This document shows, one piece after another, positions 1 to 5,473 of a DNA stretch of 6,925 nucleotides. The translations under genes were made by a program, and so were the position numbers. The notes under the pieces are model-generated. The model did not search any database. It was not told the origin of the DNA and saw only the letters and a program-made list of their open reading frames with translations. How positions within the stretch are numbered: the stretch's first letter is position 1; every line of letters starts with the position of its first letter. The DNA lies in contig JAODNG010000509.1 of assembly GCA_025465385.1 (NCBI GenBank), positions 1 through 6,925 on the forward strand. The letters run 5' to 3'. The stretch comes from Pseudonocardiales bacterium (GTDB lineage Bacteria > Actinomycetota > Actinomycetes > Mycobacteriales > Pseudonocardiaceae).

Positions 1-342
1 TGAAACCATCGCTGGCCAGGTAGTCCGCGTACCGCCGGGGCATGCCCTCGGCGCCGAGCCAGTGCTGGACCAGGAATGTGAGGTGGAACCCGATGAACGT
101 CGCCCAGAAGTGGAATTTGCCCAGGGCATCGTGATCCGGCCGGTGATCTTCGGGAACCAGAAGTAGATCCCGGCGAAGGTGGCGAACACGATCGTGCCGT
201 AGAGCATGTAGTGGAAGTGCGCGACGACGAAGTAGGTGTCACTGACATGGAAGTCGATCGCGGGAGCGGCCAGCAGGACCCCGGTCAACCCGCCGAGCAG
301 GAACGTCACTAAAAGCCGATCGAGAACATCATTGGGGTCTCG
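1..342 (-). pseudogene. ctaD: Cytochrome c oxidase subunit I (ctaD) fragment, frameshifted and truncated
   Basis: Reading the minus strand gives an unmistakable stretch of aa3-type cytochrome c oxidase subunit I, the catalytic membrane subunit that reduces oxygen in the respiratory chain. In order: ETPMMFSIGF, LVTFLLGGLTGVLLA, SDTYFVVAHFHYMLYGTIVF, IYFWFPKITG, LGKFHFWATFIGFH, and VQHWLGAEGMPRRYADYL. The AHFH pair that ligates heme a3 and heme a is kept. Three different frames are needed. One base is missing in the A run at 311-314, where a TAG results after SIGF, and another near 129-133, just after KITGR. Homology stops at about 342; beyond it the same frame gives unrelated sequence. The fragment continues off the left edge, so its C-terminal extent is unknown. 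I read it as a relic of a duplicated ctaD; sequencing indels could explain the frameshifts but not the loss of the N-terminal part. Confidence 0.9.
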
Positions 343-441
343 CGGTGCTCGGCGTGGACTTGCGGGACTGCTACGACCGGTGGCAGTTGCTGTGCGGGCG
401 TGCCCTTGTGATGGGGGTGGAGCGGTGGAAGGTTACGTGTC

Positions 442-672
442 GTGAACAACAGGGGACGTACTCGCCACAGCGGTCGGGCGCTGCGGCCTAACGCCGACCG
501 GCAGGTGATCGAGCGGGTCACTGTAGACAGGGGATTGCTCACCGCCTCCCAGGCCGCTGAGCGGTTCGGGAGGCGCCGATCCGACGTCGACCACCTGATC
601 CGTACCGGCTGGTTGCAGGCGCGGCCTGGGTCAATTCCAGTCATCATCGGTGCAGCATCGACCCGACTGTGA
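442..672 (+). CDS. Helix-turn-helix protein, N-terminal part (probably frameshifted)
   Basis: This reading frame starts at GTG 442, preceded by GGAAGG with a 9-base spacer. Residues about 32-60 (LLTASQAAERFGRRRSDVDH, then LIRTGWLQ) look like the winged-helix/excisionase-type HTH found in MerR-like and Xis-like proteins. Such proteins act as small DNA-binding regulators or recombination directionality factors. After GWLQ the frame gives 20 residues with no recognisable pattern and ends at 672. The next frame (669-887) continues with VPLYRRADLDALLGH, a segment I would expect right after the HTH in one protein of about 145 residues, so a single indel near 615-625 probably split one gene. It opens a plus-strand cluster of overlapping frames leading into the ubiquitin-like gene at 880. 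A role as operon regulator or excisionase is inference. Confidence 0.6.
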   Translation: MNNRGRTRHSGRALRPNADRQVIERVTVDRGLLTASQAAERFGRRRSDVDHLIRTGWLQARPGSIPVIIGAASTRL

Positions 673-887
673 CAGACCAGATCGTGCCACTGTATCGAAG
701 GGCTGACCTGGACGCCTTGCTTGGGCACTCGGCGTTCGACTTGGGTGAGATCCGCGCCACACCGGGTGCGCCACTCAAGCCCGCGGTTATCTGGCCACCA
801 AATAAGGAACGCCGACCCGAGGTGGGAACCCTGAAGCAGCATCAGAGTCTCCGAGAATTCACAGAGGGGTTGATCAGTAATGGCTGA
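669..887 (+). CDS. C-terminal continuation of the HTH protein (second frame)
   Basis: The 72-residue frame begins at GTG 669 in a GTGA overlap with the stop of the preceding frame. It has no convincing Shine-Dalgarno sequence, which argues against an independent start. Its first half (VPLYRRADLDALLGHSAFDL, then GEIRATPGAPL) matches what I expect to follow an actinobacterial HTH of the type at 442-672. The same frame is open upstream of 669 back to at least 612 without a stop, which fits a frameshift within 612-630. Its tail (ERRPEVGTLKQHQSLREFTE) is not recognised. Its stop at 885-887 overlaps the ATG of the ubiquitin-like gene at 880, so translation is probably coupled. It could be a true separate small gene if the frameshift is not real. 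Confidence 0.5.
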   Translation: MTDQIVPLYRRADLDALLGHSAFDLGEIRATPGAPLKPAVIWPPNKERRPEVGTLKQHQSLREFTEGLISNG

Positions 888-1128
888 AGAGGTAGAGGGT
901 GTCCGCTTCGAGGTGATGATTGAAGGAGAAGCCCATCCATGGATCGGGGACACCATCTCGGTGGCCGACATTCGCGTACTGGGCAACCTGCCCGGGGACG
1001 CGCCCGTCATTGAGCAAGATCTGCGTGACGGCACCGAGCGAACGCTGCCTGAAGAGGAACTGCTACGTCCAGGTAAACTCGAAGGAGGCCACAAGCTCAA
1101 AAAGCGAGTCAACTTTAGAAGAGGATGA
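880..1128 (+). CDS. Multiubiquitin-family ubiquitin-like protein
   Basis: This 82-residue protein has a single beta-grasp (ubiquitin-like) domain of the bacterial multiubiquitin type. Recognition rests on the order of conserved pieces: the first strand VRFEVMIEGEAHPW, then GDTISVADIRVLGNLPGDAP, VIEQDLRDGTERTLPEEEL, a Lys-rich stretch KLKKRV, and a C-terminal NFRRG. The family typically ends in a similar K/R-K-V-x-F-x-R-G pattern. Family members are usually encoded beside an E2/E1-type ThiF adenylyltransferase and a JAB-type isopeptidase, forming bacterial ubiquitin-like conjugation systems. The tail ends in a single glycine rather than a diglycine. GAGGGG lies 10 bases before ATG 880. The start overlaps the upstream stop by 8 bases, and the stop overlaps the next ATG (ATGA at 1125-1128). 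No E1, E2 or protease is visible in the window, so this copy looks orphaned. The family call is from motif recognition; conjugation function is inference. Confidence 0.7.
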   Translation: MAEEVEGVRFEVMIEGEAHPWIGDTISVADIRVLGNLPGDAPVIEQDLRDGTERTLPEEELLRPGKLEGGHKLKKRVNFRRG

Positions 1129-1157
1129 TCGACGTGGCCCCCATGGGTGAGCGCTGA
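1125..1157 (+). pseudogene. Ten-codon stub of the next operon gene after the ubiquitin-like gene
   Basis: An ATGA overlap with the stop of the ubiquitin-like gene starts the frame MIDVAPMGER, which ends at TGA 1155-1157. The overlap is the usual way successive genes of these operons are coupled, so I read it as the start of a lost downstream gene, by analogy an E2/E1-like component. Nothing after 1157 in any plus frame resembles a ThiF, E2 or JAB domain. The stub is too short to identify; it could equally be a chance ATG. Confidence 0.3.
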
Positions 1158-1434
1158 GCTGTTTGGGCACCCGAAGTGCCAGCCTGATCTTGACGGTTGA
1201 TGCTGATCATGTGGTGGCATTCATGGTGATCCGGTCGGGAGCATTCCCGCTCCAATGAAGGAGCTGCGCGCTGGTCGTGGAGCGGTAGAGGTGCTCGCGG
1301 CCAAGGATTCAGCAGATCGCGGCTGCGTAGCGCTGCCCACCAAGATCGACTGCAAACATGGAGAAAACTCGCTGACGTGGGGTTTTCAGCCGGTGTCAGC
1401 GGGCTTCTTGCGGGTCGGGACGACAGCGGTGCCG
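1158..1434. other. Gene-free stretch between the ubiquitin-like gene and the tRNA fragment
   Basis: No reading frame here carries a recognisable domain. An imperfectly spaced inverted repeat is present: CGCTGAC at 1370-1376 and GTCAGCG at 1395-1401, separated by 18 bases. This could be a hairpin or a recombinase or regulator half-site pair next to the tRNA fragment. The long minus-strand frame that crosses the stretch is the familiar spurious translation of a tRNA region (it contains GRRFESC) and is not a gene. Confidence 0.35.
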
Positions 1435-1472
1435 CCGGCAGTGTCTGCCCCCGGCAGTGTCTCCGCCGGCAG
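1435..1472 (+). repeat. Short direct repeats beside the tRNA fragment
   Basis: CCGGCAGTGTCT occurs at 1435-1446 and again at 1451-1462 (period 16). A third partial copy, CCGGCAG, lies at 1466-1472 within the tRNA acceptor/T-stem sequence. Repeats of this size next to a tRNA 3' end could be integrase arm sites or scars of repeated integration. That role is inference; the repeats themselves are exact. Confidence 0.5.
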
Positions 1473-1494
1473 GATTCGAACCTGCGACCCATGG
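1461..1494 (-). other. 3' end of a tRNA gene (T arm and acceptor strand), remnant or att site
   Basis: On the minus strand, GCAGG-TTCGAAT-CCTGC (1469-1485) is a perfect T stem-loop carrying the invariant TTCGA. It is followed by CGGCGGA plus one base (1461-1468), which fits an acceptor 3' strand. GGGTC before the T stem fits the variable loop, and GCCAT before that fits the 3' side of an anticodon stem. No matching 5' half (TCCGCCG, D arm, ATGGC) exists upstream, so this is not a complete tRNA. Integrative elements commonly recombine in exactly this 3' half, so it may be a distal attachment site of an element lying to its right. The tRNA identity cannot be set: the position of the anticodon would read TGG, but the base before it is C instead of the expected T. 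Confidence 0.6.
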
Positions 1495-1701
1495 CCCCCA
1501 GAGATTGGCAGCACGGCCGCCTGAGGTCTCCTGCGCAGGTCAAACGATGGTTGCAGGGTCCAGCAGCGTCTGGCTGGTGGGCCTGATCACCCCGGTTGAT
1601 AGTAACGAGCAGCCACAAGGCCGCATCGGGGCCGAACAGATCAGCGGCATCCGCGCAGGTGGCAGACCGTGGTAACCGGCAGACCGGTGCTGTACTCGGG
1701 G

Positions 1702-2883
1702 CTAATAGCTGCCCTCGTCTGGCCCCAGGTCGGGGTTCCCAGACGAGGTGCGGTCGGGGCGATAATGTCGAAGTATCGGACTCTCGGTGTCCAGCAGTTC
1801 GAGGGCGATGTGGCGAGCAAGAGTGGGTGCGAGGGTGATCCCGCTGTGGGTTACCGCAATGTAGAGGCCGTGTTGATGGGAGACCGGTCCGACGAGGGGA
1901 TGGCCGTCGAGCGGTAGGGGTCGCACGCATGGCGACGCTTCTGCGATCGTGGCGGACCCGGCTCCCGGGACCAACATCCCGGCTCGGATGAGAAGCTCTT
2001 GTGCACGTTCACGCAGGTGATAGTTCGCCCTGATTATGTCGACTTGGGTGTCAATGTCGTATGCCTCCAGAAGAAGCCGGTGCTCGCCTTTCGGGCGCAG
2101 ATCGAGCTCAGGGGTGTGGATGACGCGATCAGGACGCGGTGTGATCCCGTCAATCGTGACGGTGAGTCCCCGTGTCCCCGCTCCTGGCGTGGAGGCGGTA
2201 AGGGCCAGGTCGATGCCCAACGGTGCGAGCAGCTCAGGGCTTCGCCAACCTGCGCAGCACACGACGGTCTCTGCAGCGATTAGTTCACCATTGGCAAGGC
2301 GCACGCCGGTTACCCGGTTATGGCTAACGACGAGCTCGCGGACTTCCGCATCGGTGATGAGTTTTGCGCCGCGGGACGTAGCTCGTTGAACAAGCGCCTG
2401 TGCTGCCTGGCAACCACAGACGTATCCCTCATCGGCGAAAAACGCAATCTCGGCGTCCGAGGGGATCGTCACGTTCGGCTCAAGTCGCTGTGCGCGAGAC
2501 GCTGTGACGATCTCAGCCCCGTATCCCCATGCTTGGAGCCGGTCCACCCGTTCGGCGAGTTCCTCACGCGCCCGCAGCGATCTCGCCCAAGCGAGATTTC
2601 CGACCGGTTGATACCAGGAAGGCTCGCCAAACTCGCGGGCCAGACGGCTCCAGTCACGCATCGCCTCGACCGAAAAGTCGAAATAGGTGCGCGGCAGCTT
2701 CTTGTTGGCGTTGAGCCATCCAAAGCTGGTGCGACTAGTCCCCAAGCCCGGACGGGACCGGTCGATAAGAACCACGTCGCCGGCTCGCCGAGTGGCCAGC
2801 TGGTCGGCCAGGGCAGCACCAACAATCCCAGCACCGACGATCACAGTCCTAGTCACCGGCGAGGGGTTCCACGAACTGATCAT
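1702..2883 (-). CDS. FAD-dependent oxidoreductase, DAO family
   Basis: This 393-residue protein belongs to the D-amino-acid oxidase/glycine oxidase (DAO) superfamily, which oxidises amines or amino acids through bound FAD. The Rossmann dinucleotide motif V-G-A-G-I-V-G is at residues 16-22, and the acidic end of strand 2 (VVLIDRS) at about 37-43. The family's GTSRTSFGWLNAN segment lies near 48-60. A conserved C-terminal FAD-contacting segment (GLYIAVTHSGITLAP) is at about 339-353, preceded by RPLPLDGHPLVGPV. Length is normal for the family and there is no signal peptide, so it is probably cytoplasmic. ATG 2883 is chosen because AGGAG sits 9 bases upstream on the minus strand. The substrate cannot be read from sequence: close relatives include glycine, sarcosine and D-amino-acid oxidases. 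It appears monocistronic. The last 16 residues are a hydrophilic tail whose DNA forms a strong hairpin (1713-1748). Confidence 0.9.
   Translation of the reverse strand: MISSWNPSPVTRTVIVGAGIVGAALADQLATRRAGDVVLIDRSRPGLGTSRTSFGWLNANKKLPRTYFDFSVEAMRDWSRLAREFGEPSWYQPVGNLAWARSLRAREELAERVDRLQAWGYGAEIVTASRAQRLEPNVTIPSDAEIAFFADEGYVCGCQAAQALVQRATSRGAKLITDAEVRELVVSHNRVTGVRLANGELIAAETVVCCAGWRSPELLAPLGIDLALTASTPGAGTRGLTVTIDGITPRPDRVIHTPELDLRPKGEHRLLLEAYDIDTQVDIIRANYHLRERAQELLIRAGMLVPGAGSATIAEASPCVRPLPLDGHPLVGPVSHQHGLYIAVTHSGITLAPTLARHIALELLDTESPILRHYRPDRTSSGNPDLGPDEGSY
1713..1748 (-). terminator. Strong hairpin overlapping the end of the FAD oxidoreductase gene
   Basis: The arms CCTCGTCTGG (1713-1722) and CCAGACGAGG (1739-1748) are a perfect 10-bp inverted repeat. 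Inside them CCCC (1723-1726) can pair with GGGG (1732-1735), making a nested stem. The hairpin lies within the final codons, ending 8 bases before the TAG. There is no T tract, so if it terminates transcription it is of the tail-less type reported for actinobacteria. It could instead be an mRNA-stabilising structure. Confidence 0.45.
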
Positions 2884-3439
2884 TTAGATCATCTCCTGGC
2901 TCAGCCGACGCACCATGCAGCCTTACGACGCCGCCGGTTTTGCGGGGCCATCGAACCACCGCCTAGACCGCGGATAGCATCTGAACCACCAGTCGCGTTG
3001 ACGCATTGACCTTGAGACCGCAGATCAGAGACATCAAGACCTAACACCTATGCCGGTGACCGCCACCGCGTGCATTGCAGCGCCGCTGCCCCGTACAAAT
3101 CGGATACATACCGCATCACCCAACACTAAGCCGAGACGACAGCGACGAGCAAGGTAGGCAAGATGAGGAATGGCGGAGGACCAAGGGATGTACGGATGGA
3201 GATTCCCGTGGTAACGATGTGGTAACGACACACGTGATGATCCAGCGCGATGGCTGACACCGGCGGGACCCGACGGTGGCAGCGACGTCGACCAACCAGC
3301 CCAGGTGTATCCGTGAGAGACAGGGGAGAGGACCCTGGGACTGCTCATAACCCAGAGGTCGCGGGTCAGGATCCAGGGATGCAGCGGGCCAAGAGCGTTG
3401 CCACCGAGCGGCTAACCGGTCGCATGGCTGATGCTGAAT
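2884..3439. other. Intergenic stretch, no supported gene
   Basis: About 555 bases separate the FAD oxidoreductase start from the end of the lipoprotein gene. Frames of up to about 100 codons exist on both strands, but they lack ribosome-binding sites, recognisable domains or plausible composition. The promoter of the FAD gene must lie in its left part, but I see no convincing -35/-10 pair. A tandem 11-base repeat at 3208-3229 is listed separately. Confidence 0.5.
3208..3229. repeat. Tandem 11-base direct repeat, possible operator
   Basis: GTGGTAACGAT (3208-3218) is followed directly by GTGGTAACGAC (3219-3229), and then CACACGTG, which contains the palindrome CACGTG. A period of one helical turn is typical for tandem protein-binding sites. 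The distance to the nearest start (325 bases upstream of the FAD gene) makes a regulatory role uncertain. Confidence 0.3.
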
Positions 3440-4303
3440 TTATCCCCTGCCGTCGCCGCAGAGGATCGGGGCGAACAGCAGAGTGGGGCTGTTGCCGTTG
3501 AGGATCTGACTCATCGGGCCCATGTGCACGTTGACGTACCACCCTGTGGCTGGCGGCGCGGAGTTGACGTTGTTGACAGCGGTGGTCACCGACGCATCGC
3601 CCGAGGCGTTCGCCTGCAAGTCTGGGAGTGGATACAGCACAGCGCCTTGGGCGATGCACGATCCGGAGTGGATGTGCGCGGCGTGAGCGCTATTGGGCGG
3701 TAGCCCGCGAGCTTTGATCTCGACTTCAAGCGAGTGGGTGGTGCCGTTGTAGGCCAGCATGGCCGTGCCTTGGGGGATCTGGCCGTGTTGCGGCGGCGTC
3801 TGGAGCTTCAAGGTCACCGGTCCCGTAGACGGGGTGCCGGCAGGGATGTCCGCGCAGGCGATGGGCGTGAAACTCACCTCGGTCGGTGCGCCGAGCTGGG
3901 CGCTCGGTGCCAGGTGAATGTTCAAATATGACCCGCGGGGGATACCGCTGGGTACCGGGGCGCTGACCACGCTCTGGTGAACGGCGCCTCCCGCACCTGC
4001 GGAGATGTCGGGGAATGGTACGGACGGGGGCTGGGTCTGGTCGGCGCAGGTGCCGGGATGAATGTGCATGGCGTGGCTGCTGCTCGGGGTGAAACCGTGC
4101 ATATCCACTGTGGTGGTGATGAGGGTTGTGGCGGGGCTCCAGCTCAACGTGGCAGTCCCTGTAGGCATATCGGCCAATTGGATCACCGGCAGGCTGTGCC
4201 CACCACTCGGCGGCGACGAAGAGGACGTCCCCGAGGAATTCGAGCACGCAGCGCTGATCAGGGCACCCGCGGCGGCAAGACATACAGCGGCGTGTCGTAG
4301 CAC
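3440..4303 (-). CDS. Secreted lipoprotein with two CHRD-like His/Cys modules
   Basis: This is an envelope lipoprotein of 287 residues. The N-terminus has a short basic region, a hydrophobic core and the lipobox ISAAC, so Cys20 would be lipidated and the protein anchored outside the membrane. A Ser/Gly/Pro linker follows. Two homologous modules of about 110 residues come next. Module 1 has HAMHIHPGTC, then YLNIHLAPSAQ, and closes with PIACAD; module 2 has HAAHIHSGSC, YVNVHMGPMSQ, and PILCGD. Each has three clustered His, one distant His and one Cys pair (86/150 and 216/282), consistent with a disulfide in each. The A-H-I-H-x-G-x-C pattern resembles CHRD domains; metal binding is possible but unproven. 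The GTG at 4303 has AGGGG 8 bases upstream; the longer in-frame GTG at 4312 places AGGGG too close. It appears to be a single-gene unit. Confidence 0.8.
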   Translation of the reverse strand: MLRHAAVCLAAAGALISAACSNSSGTSSSSPPSGGHSLPVIQLADMPTGTATLSWSPATTLITTTVDMHGFTPSSSHAMHIHPGTCADQTQPPSVPFPDISAGAGGAVHQSVVSAPVPSGIPRGSYLNIHLAPSAQLGAPTEVSFTPIACADIPAGTPSTGPVTLKLQTPPQHGQIPQGTAMLAYNGTTHSLEVEIKARGLPPNSAHAAHIHSGSCIAQGAVLYPLPDLQANASGDASVTTAVNNVNSAPPATGWYVNVHMGPMSQILNGNSPTLLFAPILCGDGRG

Positions 4304-4552
4304 CGCAATCACCCCTGGCCACGCGAGATCGCTGGCTGCTCTTCGAAGGAGATCTGTCGTGCCAGGTCAGTGTAGCGATATTCGGTTGCGCCCGCTGGAC
4401 GTAGAGTTTGTTGGGGCCATTTGGGGACCACACGTTCTGCACGGGGCAGATAACCGCACGTCGACTCATCTCGTGGGGTCTTAGTTCTAAGTTCCATTCA
4501 CGAACGCACGCCAAAGTTCACCAACATACTGGCAACAGGTTGACAAGCCGGC
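4304..4552. other. Upstream region of the lipoprotein gene
   Basis: No supported gene is seen. A small imperfect palindrome CTTAG-TT-CTAAG lies at about 4483-4494. On the minus strand it reads as GAACTTA followed by GAACTAA, about 185 bases before the lipoprotein start, and may be an operator or part of a promoter. A frame of about 60 codons on the minus strand here has no domain and no ribosome-binding site. Confidence 0.3.
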
Positions 4553-4647
4553 GCGGCCGACCCCGTTTGCTGCGCGCGAACTGTCTACCGTGTTCGCGCC
4601 GGTCGGCCCGGCGGGCGCGGTGGGTCGAGGCAAACCCAGTCGGCCGC
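4553..4647. repeat. Nested inverted repeat able to fold as a T/clover structure
   Basis: The outer arms GCGGCCGACCCCGTTTGC (4553-4570) and GCAAACCCAGTCGGCCGC (4630-4647) are inverted copies matching at 15 of 18 positions; the three mismatches are central. Inside are a perfect 8-bp hairpin GCGCGAAC/GTTCGCGC (4574-4581 and 4592-4599) and a small GCCC-GGC-GGGC hairpin (4606-4616). GGCCGACC (4555-4562) can alternatively pair with GGTCGGCC (4601-4608). The element lies between the pip remnant and the lipoprotein upstream region and has no coding content. It may be a repetitive extragenic palindrome or MITE-like unit, a composite terminator, or a recombination site. Confidence 0.55.
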
Positions 4648-4766
4648 AGACGACGCGGAGCTAGCGCGGCCCGAGACACGCTCACAGTAAGCCATCGACT
4701 AGCAGGGGAGCGGTTCCGGCGGGACGGGTCCCGGGTTACAGAGTCATGCCTGACTGAGCGGCGGGT

Positions 4767-5105
4767 TCAGCGCAGGACGCAGAAGGAGTCGAGGGCTCCC
4801 ACGAGCTCGTTGGTGAAGCTGCCTCCGCCGTGGCCTGCGTCATCGAGGACGACGAGCTGGCTGTCGGCCCACGATTGGTGCAGCTGCCATGCCGTGTCGA
4901 GGGGCCCGGAGACGTCATAGCGACCATGGATCAGAACGGCCGGGATGCCGGCTAGACGGTGCATGTTATGCGTTTTCGGCGAGGAAGCAGCCGTTGCTCC
5001 AGTAGTGCGTGACCAGCCGTGCGAAGGTCAACCGGAACTCCGGGTTTTCGTACTGAAGCCTCGGCCCGCCCGGGCTCGCCTCCATCCGGGCGTGAGCGGG
5101 CGCGG
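4767..5105 (-). pseudogene. pip: Proline iminopeptidase (pip) remnant, truncated and frameshifted
   Basis: Two minus-strand frames together give the C-terminal third of an alpha/beta-hydrolase-fold prolyl aminopeptidase, which removes N-terminal proline from peptides. The upstream frame carries ARMEASPGGPR and YENPEFRLTFARLVTHYWSN, then stops after FLAENA at 4966. The downstream frame resumes with MHRLAGIPAVLIHGRYDVSG, PLDTAWQLHQSW, LVVLDDAGHGGGSF and ELVGALDSF, and ends at 4767. The Asp (HGRYD) and His (DAGHGG) of the catalytic triad remain, but the nucleophile Ser domain, the cap and the whole N-terminal two thirds are absent. Intact relatives are about 310-320 residues. The junction at about 4958-4966 has lost roughly three codons plus a frame, so a simple one-base sequencing error does not fully explain it. 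The left limit of homology upstream (about 5105) is approximate. Confidence 0.8.
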
Positions 5106-5414
5106 AGCGGGCTGCGGTACAGGCTGCGGTCGAGGAAAGCGCCGTGGTCGTGTGTCTGGTTCCCATGCACAGTTCGAGATGATGGGCGACCGATCGTCTT
5201 CAGGTGACGGGTGACAGTGCCTAGCCGGTTGCGGTTGGTGCTGTGACCGTAGGCCTTGTGTCGGGTGACCTCCTTGGGCCAGGACGGTCGGGGCCGGTGG
5301 GGGGAGCCCGGGGCCTCAGATACCGCCGTGCCAGCGGCTGGGCGCGGACCAATTGGCGTCCCAAGGTTGCATGAGTTCAATCAGTCAAACGCAACCACCT
5401 TGAGTTCTGGAGTG
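5106..5414. other. Stretch without a supported gene upstream of the pip remnant
   Basis: None of the six frames continues the iminopeptidase sequence or shows another domain. The 142-codon minus-strand frame crossing it is low in hydrophobic residues and shares its end with the pip remnant in the wrong frame. The sequence may be foreign DNA that replaced the 5' part of pip. Confidence 0.35.
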
Positions 5415-5438
5415 TGGCCTGCCTCGTCGAGCAGGCCA
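5415..5438 (-). terminator. Hairpin downstream of the DUF6328-like gene
   Basis: TGGCCTGC (5415-5422) and GCAGGCCA (5431-5438) form a perfect 8-bp stem with an 8-base loop, 35 bases past the stop of the minus-strand membrane-protein gene. No T run follows on either strand. It is plausible as a tail-less transcription terminator for the two-gene unit that begins at 6532. Confidence 0.5.
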
Positions 5439-5473
5439 GGTTGAGGGGGCGCCGCCGGTGTGATCGGGAGTGC

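Noticed and set aside
309..1220. 303-codon minus-strand open frame across the left region
   Set aside because: Only its last dozen residues (ETPMMFSIGF) are real ctaD sequence; the rest is antisense to the HTH and ubiquitin-like genes and shows no domain.
1141..1494. Inverted 8-base pair CCATGGGT (1141-1148) and ACCCATGG (1487-1494) as possible insertion-element ends
   Set aside because: Each copy includes the palindrome CCATGG, so orientation is uninformative. There is no transposase between them and no target duplication is visible.
1255..1675. Plus-strand frames with AGFEPATHGP or RQDSNLRP
   Set aside because: These peptides are typical artefacts of translating the antisense strand of a tRNA gene; they support the tRNA fragment, not a protein.
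1661..1686. Direct repeat GGCAGACCG at 1661-1669 and 1678-1686
   Set aside because: Short and isolated, with no link to a gene start or mobile element; likely chance in GC-rich sequence.
1115..1930. 271-codon minus-strand open frame
   Set aside because: It contains GRRFESC, the well-known spurious translation of a tRNA T-arm region, and overlaps the end of the FAD gene in another frame.
2320..3009. 229-codon plus-strand open frame
   Set aside because: It lies antisense to the N-terminal half of the clear FAD oxidoreductase and has no domain of its own.
3726..4514. 262-codon minus-strand frame overlapping the lipoprotein
   Set aside because: It is very rich in Arg/Pro/His, a frame shadow of the lipoprotein gene, which has a signal peptide and internal repeats.
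4539..4570. TTGACA at 4540-4545 as a plus-strand promoter -35 box
   Set aside because: No -10 element lies 16-18 bases downstream and no plus-strand gene follows.
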